Shown one piece after another: positions 49,870 to 61,134 of a stretch of DNA of 64,000 nucleotides; the first letter of the stretch is position 1, and each line of letters starts with the position of its first letter. Both the position numbers and the translations under genes were made by a program. The notes beneath the pieces are model-generated. The model was not told the DNA's origin. It was given only the letters and a program-made list of their open reading frames with translations, and made no database searches. The stretch is from Adenophora triphylla var. japonica. Taxonomy: Eukaryota > Streptophyta > Magnoliopsida > Asterales > Campanulaceae. Location of the stretch: assembly GCA_022495995.1 (NCBI GenBank), contig JAFEMH010002509.1:62001-126000 (forward strand), in the 5' to 3' direction.

Positions 49870-50747
49870 GAATAATAATTTTTTAAGCTATAGTTATTTC
49901 AAAAGTCAAAATTTTTGAAAAAATTAGTTTTTTCAAGTAATTTGAAAAAAATTGTTTTTTTAAACATGTGGTGACATTTTTGTAATTAACTGTAACTTTA
50001 AAAAAAAAAATACACGGTAGCATTTTTGAAAATGACATTAACTTTTTTTTTAAATGACGTGGTGACATTTTCATAAATAATCGAAACTTATTAACACTTC
50101 AGACAATTTTTATAACCAAAACTGACACTTTTTATTGCACATGACACTTTTTTAACACTGACAATTGCACAATTTAATAATAACACCTGCACTAGAAAAA
50201 TATCAGCTGACACAAATTTACACTAAATTTGATACTGAAAACACTATTACTATTTTTGAAAAAATGTCAATTAATTATATGTCATTACGCGTTTTAAATA
50301 AAATTTCAGTTAATTACGAAAATATACAGTACATTTTTAAAATAAGTTTTTTATACTCCCTCCGTCCCAGCGAAAGAGCCATTTATTTCCTTTTTGGGCG
50401 TCCCATTTAAAAAGTCACTTTCCCAAAAAGGAAACCTTAAATCACTATTCTCTCCACTCATTCTCTCTCCTACTTTACTTTTACACTCACAACATTCTCT
50501 TTCTTACATCACCTCCCACTCATTCTCTCTCCTATTTAATTTTTCATACTCACAACATTTAAACTTTTTCTCTTTCCTACATCACATTTCTTATTTTGCG
50601 TCTTGAAACAAATTTTGCGCTCTTTCACGACGGAGGAGTATGTATTATAAAAAACTACTACTAGTTTTTTTTTTCTTTTTATAAAAGTTAAGCATTTCAA
50701 AAGGCTTGCTAGATCCAGCTGTGACCATTATTTTCTTTTCATTATTT
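49870..50747 (+). repeat. direct repeat R, right copy, with MITE insertion
   Basis: The counterpart of 34834-35427 in the same orientation, with scattered substitutions and small indels, plus a MITE at 50354-50640. The left copy shows the exact empty site. This copy ends about 244 bases before the PEAPOD start codon. Confidence 0.85.
50354..50640 (+). mobile_element. Stowaway-like MITE with sequenced empty site
   Basis: TA at both ends; CTCCCTCCGTCCCAG at the left and CGACGGAGGAG at the right. The paralogous site in repeat R left (about 35311-35325, TTTTTTATATGTATTAT) has a single TA and no insert. This proves the TA duplication and the limits. Confidence 0.9.
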
Positions 50748-50990
50748 AAATTGCAATTTTTTTTTTAAAAAAGGAGAGGACGGGATTGCTAACCCCTACC
50801 TACCAACATTGCCGGACAAGTACGTGGCAATCCGGGGTTGAACAATTGCAGCCCCCACGGGATGTGAAAAAGGTGCCGCGCCACAGTGAAAACCCCCAAT
50901 TTTCAAACTAAATTACGCCAATCAAAACCACTTGATCCCTCCCAAATTTCACCAAACCAGCGGCACCTCTCGCCGGCAAGTAAATCCCTC
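50748..50990 (+). promoter_or_regulatory. PEAPOD gene proximal promoter / 5' UTR
   Basis: About 240 bases between repeat R and the start codon. It contains TACGTGGC (about 50821-50828), an ABRE/G-box-like core. No TATA box is obvious, so the transcription start is not placed. Confidence 0.35.
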
Positions 50991-53274
50991 ATGTCAACGG
51001 AGGAACCCGCCGTCGCAAAGTCAGTGCTCGACAAGCCTCTCCACCTTCTCACCGAAGATGACATTTCTCAACTCACTCGTGAAGATTGCCGCCGTTACCT
51101 CAAAGATAAAGGTCCCTCCTCTCTCTCTCTCTATATATATATATGTGTGTGTGTGTGTATGTATATGCATGTACGTGTCGGTTGACTGTTGCGTAAGAGT
51201 GCACGAAATCAGCGCCACGAATTTTTAGGTCAATTTTGACGTCCGTACAGGAATGAGGCGACCTTCGTGGAACAAATCTCAGGCGATCCAGCAGGTAATT
51301 TCGCTCAAGACGCTCTTCGAAACGAATTCGGATTCCGATGCCGCCGGAGGCGGCGACATTCGGAGGAAGCTCTGCATTCCCCGTCCTGAACATCTAACGC
51401 GTGTACGTTTAGTCTTCCAAATATTATTATTTCAATTTTTAATTTAAAAGGTCATTATCTGGATTTTTATAATTGTTAAGGTCAGCATATGCTTATCCTT
51501 TTGATTATTTTATGACTGTTATATTTGGTGATCCACTGTTAGTGGACATGCTGATTTTTGATTTAAATAATTATGCGTAGGTCCAAAAAGGAACAAGTGC
51601 TGATACCGAAATCTCCGCATCAGCTGAAGAATCTATTCCTCTTCGGCAGAAAGATCCTGATATACCTGATGTTTTGGGTGATTTCTCTGGCCAATTCGTT
51701 GCCACTGACAATGACTCTGGTCCTCCTCGGTAACCTCATAGCTCTATCAGATTGATAGCTATTATTTTTAATAATGTAGCATTATGCAACCTGCTGAATT
51801 TACAAACTCGAATGACCGTTAGTTATTGTTGTTTTTGTTTGCATATTATCTTATTTTTCAATAAGAGAAGAACTTGTGATCTTTTTCCCGTCCCTTTTGT
51901 GATTGTTGAATTTAGTTGTGGATGCTAATTTTTTAAGTGATTCATTGGATATTTGACCTTTTAGCCAGCCAAAATGGTATTGTAGTACTAATTGCTGTAT
52001 TGTTTGGTCATTTTTTCGAGCATTTACAGCTCTTGAAATGGTATCTAATATGTTGAGGATGTGCCAACCTTGGAATAAGCTATATTAAATGTGTGAACTG
52101 AAAAAGAAAAAGGTCTTATGTTAAATATTGTGTACTTTTATGACATAGCATACTCTGGTTTTACATAGGTGATCAATGTATGTAATTCAGATGTTAGGTA
52201 TTGGTTTCATCATGCTCGTTAATAACAGTCCTTTTTGGACATATGTGATTTGGCACCCTAATAAATTTTTATTTGTATATTTCCCTTTCAGTTTCTTCAG
52301 CCAAACATTACTACTTCACCTTTGTGTAGTTGTATCTGTCTGTCAGTTATCCAATATATATTGTGGGCTTGTATGATGATTTCCATGACTCAAATTTTGC
52401 TAGTCTTATGGATGCAATTTATGTGTTCATTGTCCCAGAATCACAGGAGTTACAGATGGGCCAGTAGGACAGATGACAATATTCTATTGCGGAAAAGTGA
52501 ATGTCTATGATGATGTGCCAGCTGATAAGGTACTTTCTTTTTTTCACTTCCTTTTTTATTTTTTGAATTTTTCTTTTATATGAAATGCCTATTATGCAGA
52601 TGATTCAGTAGCTAAGTGCAACATTAATCACGCTAACTGAGAATTTCTAGGCACAGGCACTAATGCAGCTTGCTGCAAGCCCATTCCCTTTCCCGAATGA
52701 GGCTACGTTTGCTGGAAATGCAGCAGTGCATTCCTTGCCTTGCCATTTACAAGCTCCAAGAGTCAAAGTACGCTCAGATTCTTCTGCTATGCTCTCGCCG
52801 ACCTCACAAACAGGTAGCTTAGAAAGTTATTAGCATCCTCTTTCTGAACATTTACTTGCTGCAAATTTTGGGGATCAAGGTAGTTCCCATTATTTCTTTC
52901 CGATCGGCCTCTGATGGTAAAATGTCTGAGTGATCTGGGTAGTGTGTCGATTGTTCTCTTCTGATTTGAGAATTTTTCGTTTACAAACTAAACATTTGGA
53001 AGCCACAAATGACACACTGGCCACTGTTCAGTTTCAAGATCCAGGAATATTATGAGACTTGAGTTAGTGGTGAAGAGGGATGAATTTTTTAAGAATATGT
53101 TGTTTGTGTGATACACTAACATGTCAGATTGATAATATACCTACAGTGAGAATAATGGATAACACTCGGCTGCACAGAGAAGAAAGCAATATGCTTCGTG
53201 AAGATAATGCTGGTAAATGTTGGTTCTGGCTCAAACTTTCTTAAATCCAATCATCTTAAGATTCATGCATCAGG

Positions 53275-53330
<56 letters not shown>

Positions 53331-53867
53331 TGGACTTCTCTCATCTTTGATATAATTCTCCTTTTTGGTGAGAGACAATTTTATGTCTTCTCTAGTATTG
53401 CCTCTTGCTACCTTCCCTTCAATTTCATTCATGCTTGCTACAACCTTCCCAGTAGCACCTTATGTTTGTGTGTATATATAGAGAGTTCTTATCATTGATT
53501 TGTCGAGCGCACTAACTTTTCATCCTATATTTTCTTGAAAATGAAAAACCAGACGAAGGTTCTGCAAGCAGAAAGGCATCAGTGCAAAGATATCTTGAAA
53601 AGCGAAAAGACAGGTAACCCCAATGACTGAATAGCTTTTTATGAGGTAGATGTGCCACCTGCCTGTTTCGCTTCTTCCGTTTCTCACATTCCTGTTAGGT
53701 GAAGGTTTAAGAGCAAACAAAAGATAGGGGCTGCTGCATGTGGAAGTCTGGACGTTTACTTAAGCCATCAGAAGAGGAATCAGAACCCAAATGAGCAGTC
53801 AAGTCGTAGTGACACATGTTCCCCTCCCCCAGTCAGACCCCCCAACACGCCTAACAGGTGCAGCTAA
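50991..53867 (+). CDS. TIFY4B: PEAPOD-type TIFY4 transcriptional regulator
   Basis: Eight exons join in frame to 321 aa: 50991-51111, 51251-51402, 51581-51729, 52439-52529, 52651-52813, 53147-53212, 53553-53613, 53705-53867. The N-terminal PPD domain (about residues 14-65) contains EDDISQLTREDCRRYLK and MRRPSWNKSQAIQQVISL. The TIFY motif is at 154-157 in GQMTIFYCGKVNVYDD. A divergent Jas motif is at about 256-269 (ASVQRYLEKRKDRF). In Arabidopsis, PPD proteins bind KIX8/9 via the PPD domain and NINJA via TIFY, recruit TOPLESS and limit meristemoid division and leaf growth. Length is close to Arabidopsis PPD2. No frame is broken. Transposon-derived repeats end only about 240 bases upstream, so regulation may be affected. 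Paralogue 4A versus 4B cannot be decided; the symbol marks the subfamily. Confidence 0.95.
53278..53327 (+). repeat. (CT)n microsatellite in PEAPOD intron 6
   Basis: About 48 bases of uninterrupted CT dinucleotides between exons 6 and 7. Confidence 0.9.
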
Positions 53868-54114
53868 GTGAAAAACAGCTATTTTAGAACAACAGTCATT
53901 AAGCCATCCTCTGCTGACAAAGGTAAGAGAACTTATCATGGTACTCCTTTTGTCGATTCTTGTTGTTTACGTACTAAAAGATTTCACTTGATGTATTTTC
54001 TATTTTTCACTCATGCCTAATCTATGCGAATAAAATAAGACAATGTTAAGATCTAAGTGTAACAACTATTATCAGTTAGTCGACATCTTGTGGATTAACA
54101 TAGTAATCCCTTCA

Positions 54115-54300
54115 TCCCTTAATGAGCGTCTTTTTTTAGGTTTTCAAGCAAATTATGGAATTTTACATTTACACTCATTTACTTTATATGCATAAATACC
54201 CTTAATGATCACATTGTATGATTGCATTTTCAAATTTGACCATGATACTTAACAAAGGTGGATATGGTTACTTCACTAAAAATGGACACTCATCAAGGGA
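54115..54300 (+). mobile_element. MITE-like foldback downstream of PEAPOD
   Basis: Ends TCCCTTAATGAGCGTC and GACACTCATCAAGGGA are inverted with two mismatches. The interior is AT-rich and noncoding. Confidence 0.6.
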
Positions 54301-54790
54301 CAATTTTTTCTGAAAATGGACATTCATTTATACTGTGTGTATATTCCCTGACCACTTATTTTGTCATTAAGTACATATTCATTTCATCTTCATGAAATGA
54401 AAGAACTGATATTTTCTTCTCATTTGGTAAACTGTAAAGTCTACTTAAACTTGTACAAGGGACCGTGGCATTGTTACATTCAGCGGTATGCATCAGATCA
54501 ATGAACTTTTATCCTCCTTATGTTCTTATACCTTGCTATCATAAATATTATCGTCATCTGAAAATGAGAATATTGAATGAGCATGGTTATATTCTTGGAA
54601 ATTACTTATTTCGATGATTTGAGATTTCAAGTCCACCTTGTACTTTCATTGATAAAAAATACGTACAACTATGTATATCTACTTGAGAGATTTTTACAAT
54701 CGGTTGTTCTATCCTCCATGCACATATACTAACAATCCAAGATCAAGAAAGATCGAAAATACGAGAAAGGGAAGGGAGGGAGAGAGCGAG

Positions 54791-54834
<44 letters not shown>

Positions 54835-55257
54835 CAGAGAAGCAAACTCAACTGCCTCGCTGCTGTTTAAGATCGTAGATGTATGCTTCCTACCACCATT
54901 GTTGCAGCCGACATCATACTTGGGGTGTAGACAAGGAAGAAAGAGAAAGATGGATGAAGAGAATGGGAGGCGACATATGAAGTCAGGGATGAATATTTGG
55001 GGTTGGCAAAGGAAGGAAGGAGGGGGTCCATGGTGATGGCATCTCAGAATGAATGGGTTTGAAATTGGTAAGTATGGAACTATGGAAGGGAAAAGAAAGA
55101 GATGTAAGAGAGGGGGAGACGGCTTTAATTTAGGGATTGTGGGAATGTGATTGTGCACTAGGCTTTTAGGTTATATATTAGGGTAATTTGCGGAATAAAG
55201 GAAACATCAAGGGTATTACAGTAAATAAACACATAAAATGTAGATTTATACCATGCA
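54301..55257 (+). other. intergenic region with GATA/GA microsatellite
   Basis: Holds a GATA run followed by a GA run (about 54789-54835). A minus-strand frame at 54709-55158 is open but low-complexity (Pro/Ser/Leu-rich, with a Ser-Leu repeat from the GA run). I do not call it a gene. Confidence 0.5.
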
Positions 55258-55392
55258 GGTCGGGGCAAGGTGGGTCATTGGGTGATACCGAACCCGTCGG
55301 GTTTTGAAAAAAAAACTTTCCAAACCCGCCCGTCCGGAGTTGATCAATGCCGGGGTCGGATCGGGTTCGGATAAATTGCCATCTCTACTCAT
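55258..55392 (+). repeat. GGGTCGG/CCGACCC-type interspersed repeat
   Basis: GC-rich island in AT-rich surroundings (GGTCGGGGCAAGGTGGGTC, CGAACCCGTCGGGTT). Similar in style to the repeats at 31741 and 33095. Confidence 0.4.
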
Positions 55393-55555
55393 CAGTCATC
55401 ACAATATTGTCTTCCCTGTACTTCCGGATTTTTCTATTATGAGCTCCTTGTTCCATATAGACCTGTCTTCTTGCTTTAGCAGCTTTTTTATTCTATGGAT
55501 TCAATAATAACTTTTTTTTCCCCTAGACTCATGAAGAGCTCCTTGTAAAAAGAGC

Positions 55556-55727
55556 TACTCCCTCCGTCCTAGAATGATAGTCATGTTTGACTTTTCAAAC
55601 ATTTTAAGGTTACATTGTAAGTCTTAAAAATTCAGTGATTTTGAAGACTTAATTTTTGAAATGGGACCAACTTTTGGGGATAAACAAAAAGGGGGAATGG
55701 GACTATCATTTTGGGACAAATGAAGTA
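55556..55727 (+). mobile_element. Stowaway-like MITE
   Basis: TA-flanked; CTCCCTCCGTCCTAGAATGA at the left, and a worn right end ATTTTGGGACAAATGAAG before TA. Confidence 0.65.
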
Positions 55728-55745
55728 TTATTTGTATGCATATTC

Positions 55746-55850
55746 TACTCCCTCCATCCCATAATGAATGTCCAAAAAAATTGGAATTTGCTCTTGATCG
55801 TGAGCAAATTTGAAATTGTTTTGGACATTCATTTTGTGACGGAGGGAGTA
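55746..55850 (+). mobile_element. short Stowaway-like MITE
   Basis: TA-flanked, 105 bp, CTCCCTCCATCCCATAATG at the left and CATTTTGTGACGGAGGGAG at the right. Arms are complementary, including AATGAATGTCC/GGACATTCATT. It belongs to the same subtype as 22271-22423. Confidence 0.8.
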
Positions 55851-56916
55851 CCCATGTGCTCCCTTTCGACCAAATTTGAAAACACAAGTTTTATACTGTA
55901 CTTTTACTTCTATATATTTCCTTTAAATTGCAGTGAAGTTCAATATATTATTGTATGAACATAAGAGAAATACAGTATCATGCTTAATGAATTGGAAAAA
56001 TATTTTTACTGGAAATCAAACACTCTGTGGACAAACCAACATGGAAAGATGAAGGGAGTTCGACTTGCAAATTAGTGCCTTTCTTTTGCATTGTTGACGC
56101 CTGTTTTGGAAAGCAGGAGATAGTTTGCTATGTATGATATTGTTGGGACATACTACGTATATTATACGTATATTATTTTGTTGTATGCTTCTATACACTT
56201 TGAGTTGGCTTTGGTTGACTTTTTATTTGTTTAACGTTAATACCTCAACTGTTTTGACTATTAATTAAGTAGTACCTCTGTCCCAATATGAGCGACCGGA
56301 AAGAAATTCAGATTTGCTCTTGATAGGTTATAATTAGAAAATTAGCTACTTCTGTGCAATTAAAGTGACGTAATGAGTACCTTGTTCATTAATCTCGATA
56401 CAGGATAAATAACTTCATCTGATTCACTTCATGAACTGACACTAGAATATGTGTATTAGATTAAAACCTAATAACTCTTTGATGTCCCTTTTTTCTTCTT
56501 GAGAAGAAGTCTAATTTATTTTTCTTTTCCTTCGTTCTGGACTGATGGTAATTTATGACACGTTGCATTTTAGGTTAACAAGATTAGATGTGGAAAAGAC
56601 GGGGTCAATTTCCCACTGGCAAGTCATCTGTCTTGGTGCAGGCAAGGACTGGTAAAGCCCTTTCTGATCAAGAAAAAGGATGCATATAGCGTAGGCATCC
56701 ACCGGAAAAAAAATATATGTACCAATATTTTAACAACACAGTTTATGCCGTAATCCAAGTCAAATGAAGAGAAGATTTTCTAGTCACTTATACCTCGTCT
56801 TGATGTTCAATGTGCTTGGTTTTGATCCTTTGAACTGGATTACATTAACTTTCATTTTGTAGGCCTTTAGGTGCTTACTTAACTTTCATATTTAGCTGGA
56901 TTGTGATTAAAATCAG
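55851..56916 (+). other. intergenic AT-rich region
   Basis: No gene seen. Single MITE-like ends occur (for example ACCTCTGTCCCAATATGAGC at about 56273). Confidence 0.4.
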
Positions 56917-57140
56917 TGTTGATAGACCATCACAAGGGGAAGGAAGCGATAGCTGAACTATCGAGGGCAATGGCATTCAAAGCAGACCTTCACCTTCTAC
57001 ACCTAAGAGCTGCATTCCACAAGCACATTGGGGATGTTATGGGTGCACTCCGTGACGTTCGAGCTGCTCTCTCAGGTAACCCAAATCATCAAGAAATCTT
57101 GGAGCATCACAGCCGTGTAAATAGCCATGAACCTTCTTCT
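56917..57140 (+). pseudogene. TPR-protein C-terminal exon fragment
   Basis: Follows an acceptor-like AATCAG. It encodes LIDHHKGKEAIAELSRAMAF, then KADLHLLHLRAAFHKHIGDV and MGALRDVRAALSGNPNHQEI. The A-F-A/L-A-L spacing fits about one and a half tetratricopeptide repeats. After VNSHEPSSS the frame runs on without the expected stop. No upstream TPR exons are visible within the preceding kilobase, so this is probably a gene fragment. TPR motifs bind protein partners; the specific family is not named. Confidence 0.5.
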
Positions 57141-57754
57141 TCAACCAACAATAGAGGGACGGAGGGAGATTTAAACCTTCATCTTCTGCATGTAACATCC
57201 TTGTTGTATATCCCTTTTTATTTTATTTTGTATGGAATTTTCGGGATGCGGGTTTCTTTAGCAATTTGTATTGAAGAAAGCTCCAGCCAAAAATGAATAT
57301 TAGGGGTGCAATTTTGGAAGTCCCGTGACCAATGTTGTCCAGATTATAGACTGATTGTCTCGGTCCAATACATGTCTCCTGACCTCGAGTCAGCCTCCCC
57401 ACGGTCCCATCAGCCTCCAGTCTCCCACCTGCGAACTAGGTTTCCGTACAATTCTTACATCGAGCTTACACCCGTTAGCGTGCTTACCTACCACAGACTC
57501 TATAAATGATTTATGCCTTTCAACGATATCCTCTTGTCCTAACACTAACACAGTCCCATCCTAACTACGGTAAACTAGCAGGTGGATACATGTCCTAACA
57601 AACAAAGGTTGATCACATTAAATGCAAAGATCTCTCTCACAAAAGATTCCACTATAAATATTAAATACCGCTAACTAATAGCCTCATATCTCAAATAAAT
57701 GCCATTCGTGAACACACACTAAACCACAACACAAATGCATTCCAAATTTTATTG

Positions 57755-58102
57755 CTCAATTGAGAATCTATGTCGAGTCTAACCCAACTGAGTTAACAGT
57801 GTTTTTCTTTGTTTGTGATCAACATGTTATCCTTCCAATGCCACATTCCTATTCATACAATTCAAAAATTTTGGCGTCATCGGTCCATTAAATACAGTAT
57901 CATTTGATTTTAATAGTTTATTTTATTACTCAATTGAGAATCTGTGTCGAATCTAACCCAACTGAGTTAACAGTGTTTCTCTTTGTTTGTGATAAACATG
58001 CTATCCTTCCAATGCCACATTCCTATTCATACAACTCAAAATTTCTGGAGTCATCGGTCCATTAAATACAGTCTCATTTGATTTTTAATGGTTAACATAA
58101 AA
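57755..58102 (+). repeat. tandem duplication, two units of about 174 bp
   Basis: The units start CTCAATTGAGAATCT at 57755 and 57929 and share TAACCCAACTGAGTTAACAG, ATCCTTCCAATGCCACATTC and CATCGGTCCATTAAATACAG, with scattered substitutions. Noncoding. Confidence 0.85.
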
Positions 58103-58867
58103 AGACTTTGATCAAATACTAAGGTCAATCTAATTAACTTAGTAAAAATTTAGACATTATTATGAATAATGATTTTTTTACCAAATTTTTGCACACAAAA
58201 ATGACCAAAGTTTACACAGAAAATTATCATAATTGTGTGACCACAATTATTTACTAAATAATATACAATCTTTCTAAACTTTTAAAAGATCATGAGATTA
58301 ATTGTCCAATTGATAATGAGCTTTCTAGTAAAATCTCAACCATTGATTTAAATCTTCCACCCATCCTAAATCTAAAGTCATTGAAAAAATATAGGCTGAA
58401 CGAGGAATTTAAAAAAAAAAAAAAAAAAAGCCAAATTAAATGACAAGACCTAACCAATCAATTTGTGACATCTATTTTTATGACGTCATTATTTAGACAG
58501 AGAGATTGGTCTGCCGTTTGGTATTTAAAGCGTTCTGATGATGAATAATTTGCAGGGGGCTGGCTGTGACGACGATATCTCGTTGGCGGGAAAAATTTTC
58601 CAGTACAACCTTGGGTGTTGCATAAGAACTTCCCGGATTTTGTCAAAGCGGCCTGAAAGTATGATCTTCCAATTTCAGTCCTCTCTCTTTCTTTCATTCC
58701 TCGTTCGCACGCATGAATCAATAGGGAGAGGCTGACTGACGGTCGATTACCCTAATATTCTACGCCGGAAGCGGCGGGTGCCGGAGGTCTGATTCGGCTA
58801 AACTTGTTCACCGGTTGCCAATTATTGTTCTCTGTAATTTGTGCTGTTTTTAGCTTTCAATATCGAG
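58103..58867 (+). promoter_or_regulatory. region upstream of the PP2C gene
   Basis: AT-rich with an A run near 58411-58429, then a more balanced stretch from about 58500 that probably contains the PP2C promoter and 5' UTR. No TATA box is assigned with confidence. Confidence 0.3.
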
Positions 58868-59147
58868 ATGGGTAGATTCAATATGTTTAAGATAGCATTA
58901 TTTCTATGTGGATTATGTATTCTTACTACTGTTCATGGAATTTCACCGGAATCGTGTGTGGCGGCTTACAATGAGGGTGGTGCTCCGGCTATTTTTAAGT
59001 CGCCGGATTGCACAGAGTGGGTCCAACTGGCCGATTCTCTTAAAAATAATACTGGGAAATCATGTGACATGGCCACACTTCAAGGGCATAGGGATTATCA
59101 GGAAGATCGCCTGAATTGCAATCTTGATATTAAGATACCTATTCTTG
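58868..59147 (+). CDS. protein phosphatase 2C (PP2C51-like), first exon only
   Basis: The start MGRFNMFKIALFLCGLCILT followed by TVHG looks like a signal peptide (about residues 1-24). Then come SPESCVAAYNEGGAPAIFKS and, near the end, ATLQGHRDYQEDRLNCNLDI. The QEDR block is the first conserved motif of the PP2C catalytic domain. The exon ends CTTG before GTACTT with one base of the next codon. This matches the small plant PP2C group with a secretory leader (Arabidopsis PP2C51-like, from memory). Later exons, which carry the metal-binding DGH motifs, are not in the window, because a copia element occupies the following intron or downstream sequence. Whether the gene is still spliced and functional cannot be told. 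Confidence 0.7.
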
Positions 59148-59312
59148 GTACTTTCTCTTTCACTTTCACTTCCTCTTCTTATTATTATTTTGTTCAAATT
59201 GATCCGATTACTGATATTTTCTGTTTCAGTTTATCTTGTTGTTCATCAGCATCTTACTTGAATTAACCTAATACCTAATTTTTAGAGATAATTGATTTAC
59301 CCATAGCGTAGA

Positions 59313-59570
59313 TGTTTGGTACTCACTGAAAAGCTCTCAGTGACTCACTTGAATTCTGGGAATTGCTTACTTTTTATTGAAATGCTAGAGGCTTTATATA
59401 GCCTTTTTAAGATGAGAATGCTGGAAACAACCCACACAAGTTGTTGTGTTTGTTACAGACTAATTCAAAAAACAACCTAAACAAACTCAAACAAATTTTA
59501 TCTACTTGACTCCTAGAAACATGGAACTTTATTAAACAAACCAACTACTTTGATATAGTCAGAACCAACA
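59313..59570 (-). repeat. 3' LTR of the copia element
   Basis: Minus strand starts TGTTGGTTCTGACTATATC at 59570 and ends CA at 59313-59314. It is preceded by a polypurine tract (TTTAGGGGAGGCAT, 59571-59584). 258 bp. The 5-bp flank GTAGA (59308-59312) should recur beyond the other LTR outside the window. Confidence 0.75.
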
Positions 59571-59600
59571 ATGCCTCCCCTAAACTGAATATAGTAGCAT

Positions 59601-60508
59601 TCAGTTTAAGTACTCTGCTATCTCGCACACCCCAAGCTCTTCCCGTAGCTTTGTGAACACATCAAGCTTCAATGGTTTAGTCAGTATGCCTGCTATCTGC
59701 TTCTTTGTGCTGCACTGAACAAGTTCCACAACACCTTCCTTTGTAAGATCCCTAAGAAAATGGAACCTGACATCAATATGTTTGCTCCTGCCATGAAGAA
59801 CTGGATTTTTAGATAATTTGATTGTTGAACAATTATCACAAAATATAGTTGTGCAATGATGCTGCAGACAACCCAACTGCTCCAAAATCCTTCTCATCCA
59901 GATGCATTGACATGAACAAGAAGCGGCTGCAATAAATTCCGCTTCGTGGTCGACAGCATTATTATCGGTTGCTTCTTCGAAGCCCACGAAACCGCCCGCC
60001 ATTTAAAAAGAACACATAACCACTCATGCTCTTTCTATCATCGATATCCCCAAAGATAATCACTATCCGTGTAGTAATTAATTCCTGCGCATCACCTCTT
60101 TTGTCAGACAAAGAAGCCCAAGGATATAGTGCCCTTCAAATAGCGCAACACCCTTTTAGCTGCTTGCATATGCACCTCTGTAGGACTGGCCATATACCTA
60201 CTTAACAAACAGACCACATACATTAAATCTGGTCTAGTTGCTGTAATATACAAGAGACTCCCAATCAATTGTTTATACAGTGTTGCATCAACTTTTGCTC
60301 CTTCTCCTTCTTTCGAAAGTTTAGCACCTGGTACAATTGGGTTCTTAACTGCATTTCCGTTATGCAAGTTAAACTTTTCCAGCAACTCTCCAGCATACTT
60401 TTTCTGACTTAAATATATGCCCTCTGATTTTTGCAAAACCTCAACCCCAAGGAAATATTTCATCCTTACGAAGCTTGTAAACCTTCCCTTCTTCACCCTT
60501 ACGAACAT
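59601..60508 (-). pseudogene. pol: copia RNase H and reverse transcriptase C-terminal part
   Basis: The segment MKYFLGVEVLQKSEGIYLSQ (60440 downward) is the connection after the reverse transcriptase palm. It is followed by LYKQLIGSLLYITATRPDLM and RYLKGTISLG (60104-60508). RNase H at 59601-60002 retains DNCSTIKLSKNPVLHGRSKH and the C-terminal VRFHFLRD block. A frame break separates the two near 60003-60103. Confidence 0.8.
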
Positions 60509-60911
60509 ACCCCAATGGTTGTTCTACATACACATCCTCATTTAACTCTCCATGAAGAAACACACTTTTCACATCAAATTGGTATACACTCCAGCCTTTT
60601 TGTGCCGCTAGTGCAAGAATCATCCGAATAGTATCCCATCTTGCTACAGGGCCAAATACTTCATTGTAATCAATCCCATGTCGTTGTGCATAACCTTTAG
60701 CTACCAATCGGGCTTTATACTTGTCCACTTCTCCATTTTCATTCAATTTCGTCTTAAAAACCCATTTTACTCCGATTTTCTTTGCCCCTCCTGGAAGTGT
60801 TGTAAGTTGCCAAGTTTCATTCTTTTCAATGGATTCACAATCCATAGCGTTTCTCCATTTTTCTTCAGCTACCGCTTCTTCAAAAGGAACAAGGATCTCC
60901 ATTGGATGCAA
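60465..60911 (-). pseudogene. pol: copia reverse transcriptase N-terminal part, YVDD deleted
   Basis: Readable from WQLTTLPGGAKKIGVKWVFK through DKYKARLVAKGYAQRHGIDY to QPLGYVRKGEEGKVYKLRK. At about 60465 the sequence jumps straight to MKYFLGVEV, skipping the block that normally holds ALYGLKQ and the YVDD catalytic aspartates. Confidence 0.85.
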
Positions 60912-61134
60912 ACATAATCAAATTGTTTAACCCATTTTCATCGTCGGAAAGTCCTTCTCCTGATACATAGTCTTCCAGGTATGAAGGAACTCTTCGAGAT
61001 CTAGTAGCATTAATGGGCAGTATAGAAACTTCTTGCCCATCCAATTCTGTTTCAGCCCCTTCATCATTGGTTCGCAATGCATCAGCTTCTTCCTCATTCG
61101 GTCCAGTTTCAGCTTCTTCTTCATTCTCTAACCT

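Noticed and set aside
34834..50747. Repeat R copies as LTRs of a large element
   Set aside because: The ends are not TG...CA, there is no primer site or polypurine tract next to them, and no target duplication outside.
51120..51170. Short peptide frames over the TA/GT repeat in PEAPOD intron 1
   Set aside because: Microsatellite within an intron; the exons on both sides join in frame without it.
54709..55158. Minus-strand open frame of 149 codons
   Set aside because: Low-complexity, Pro/Ser/Leu-rich, and partly made of the GA microsatellite. No recognisable domain, start context or neighbouring exons.
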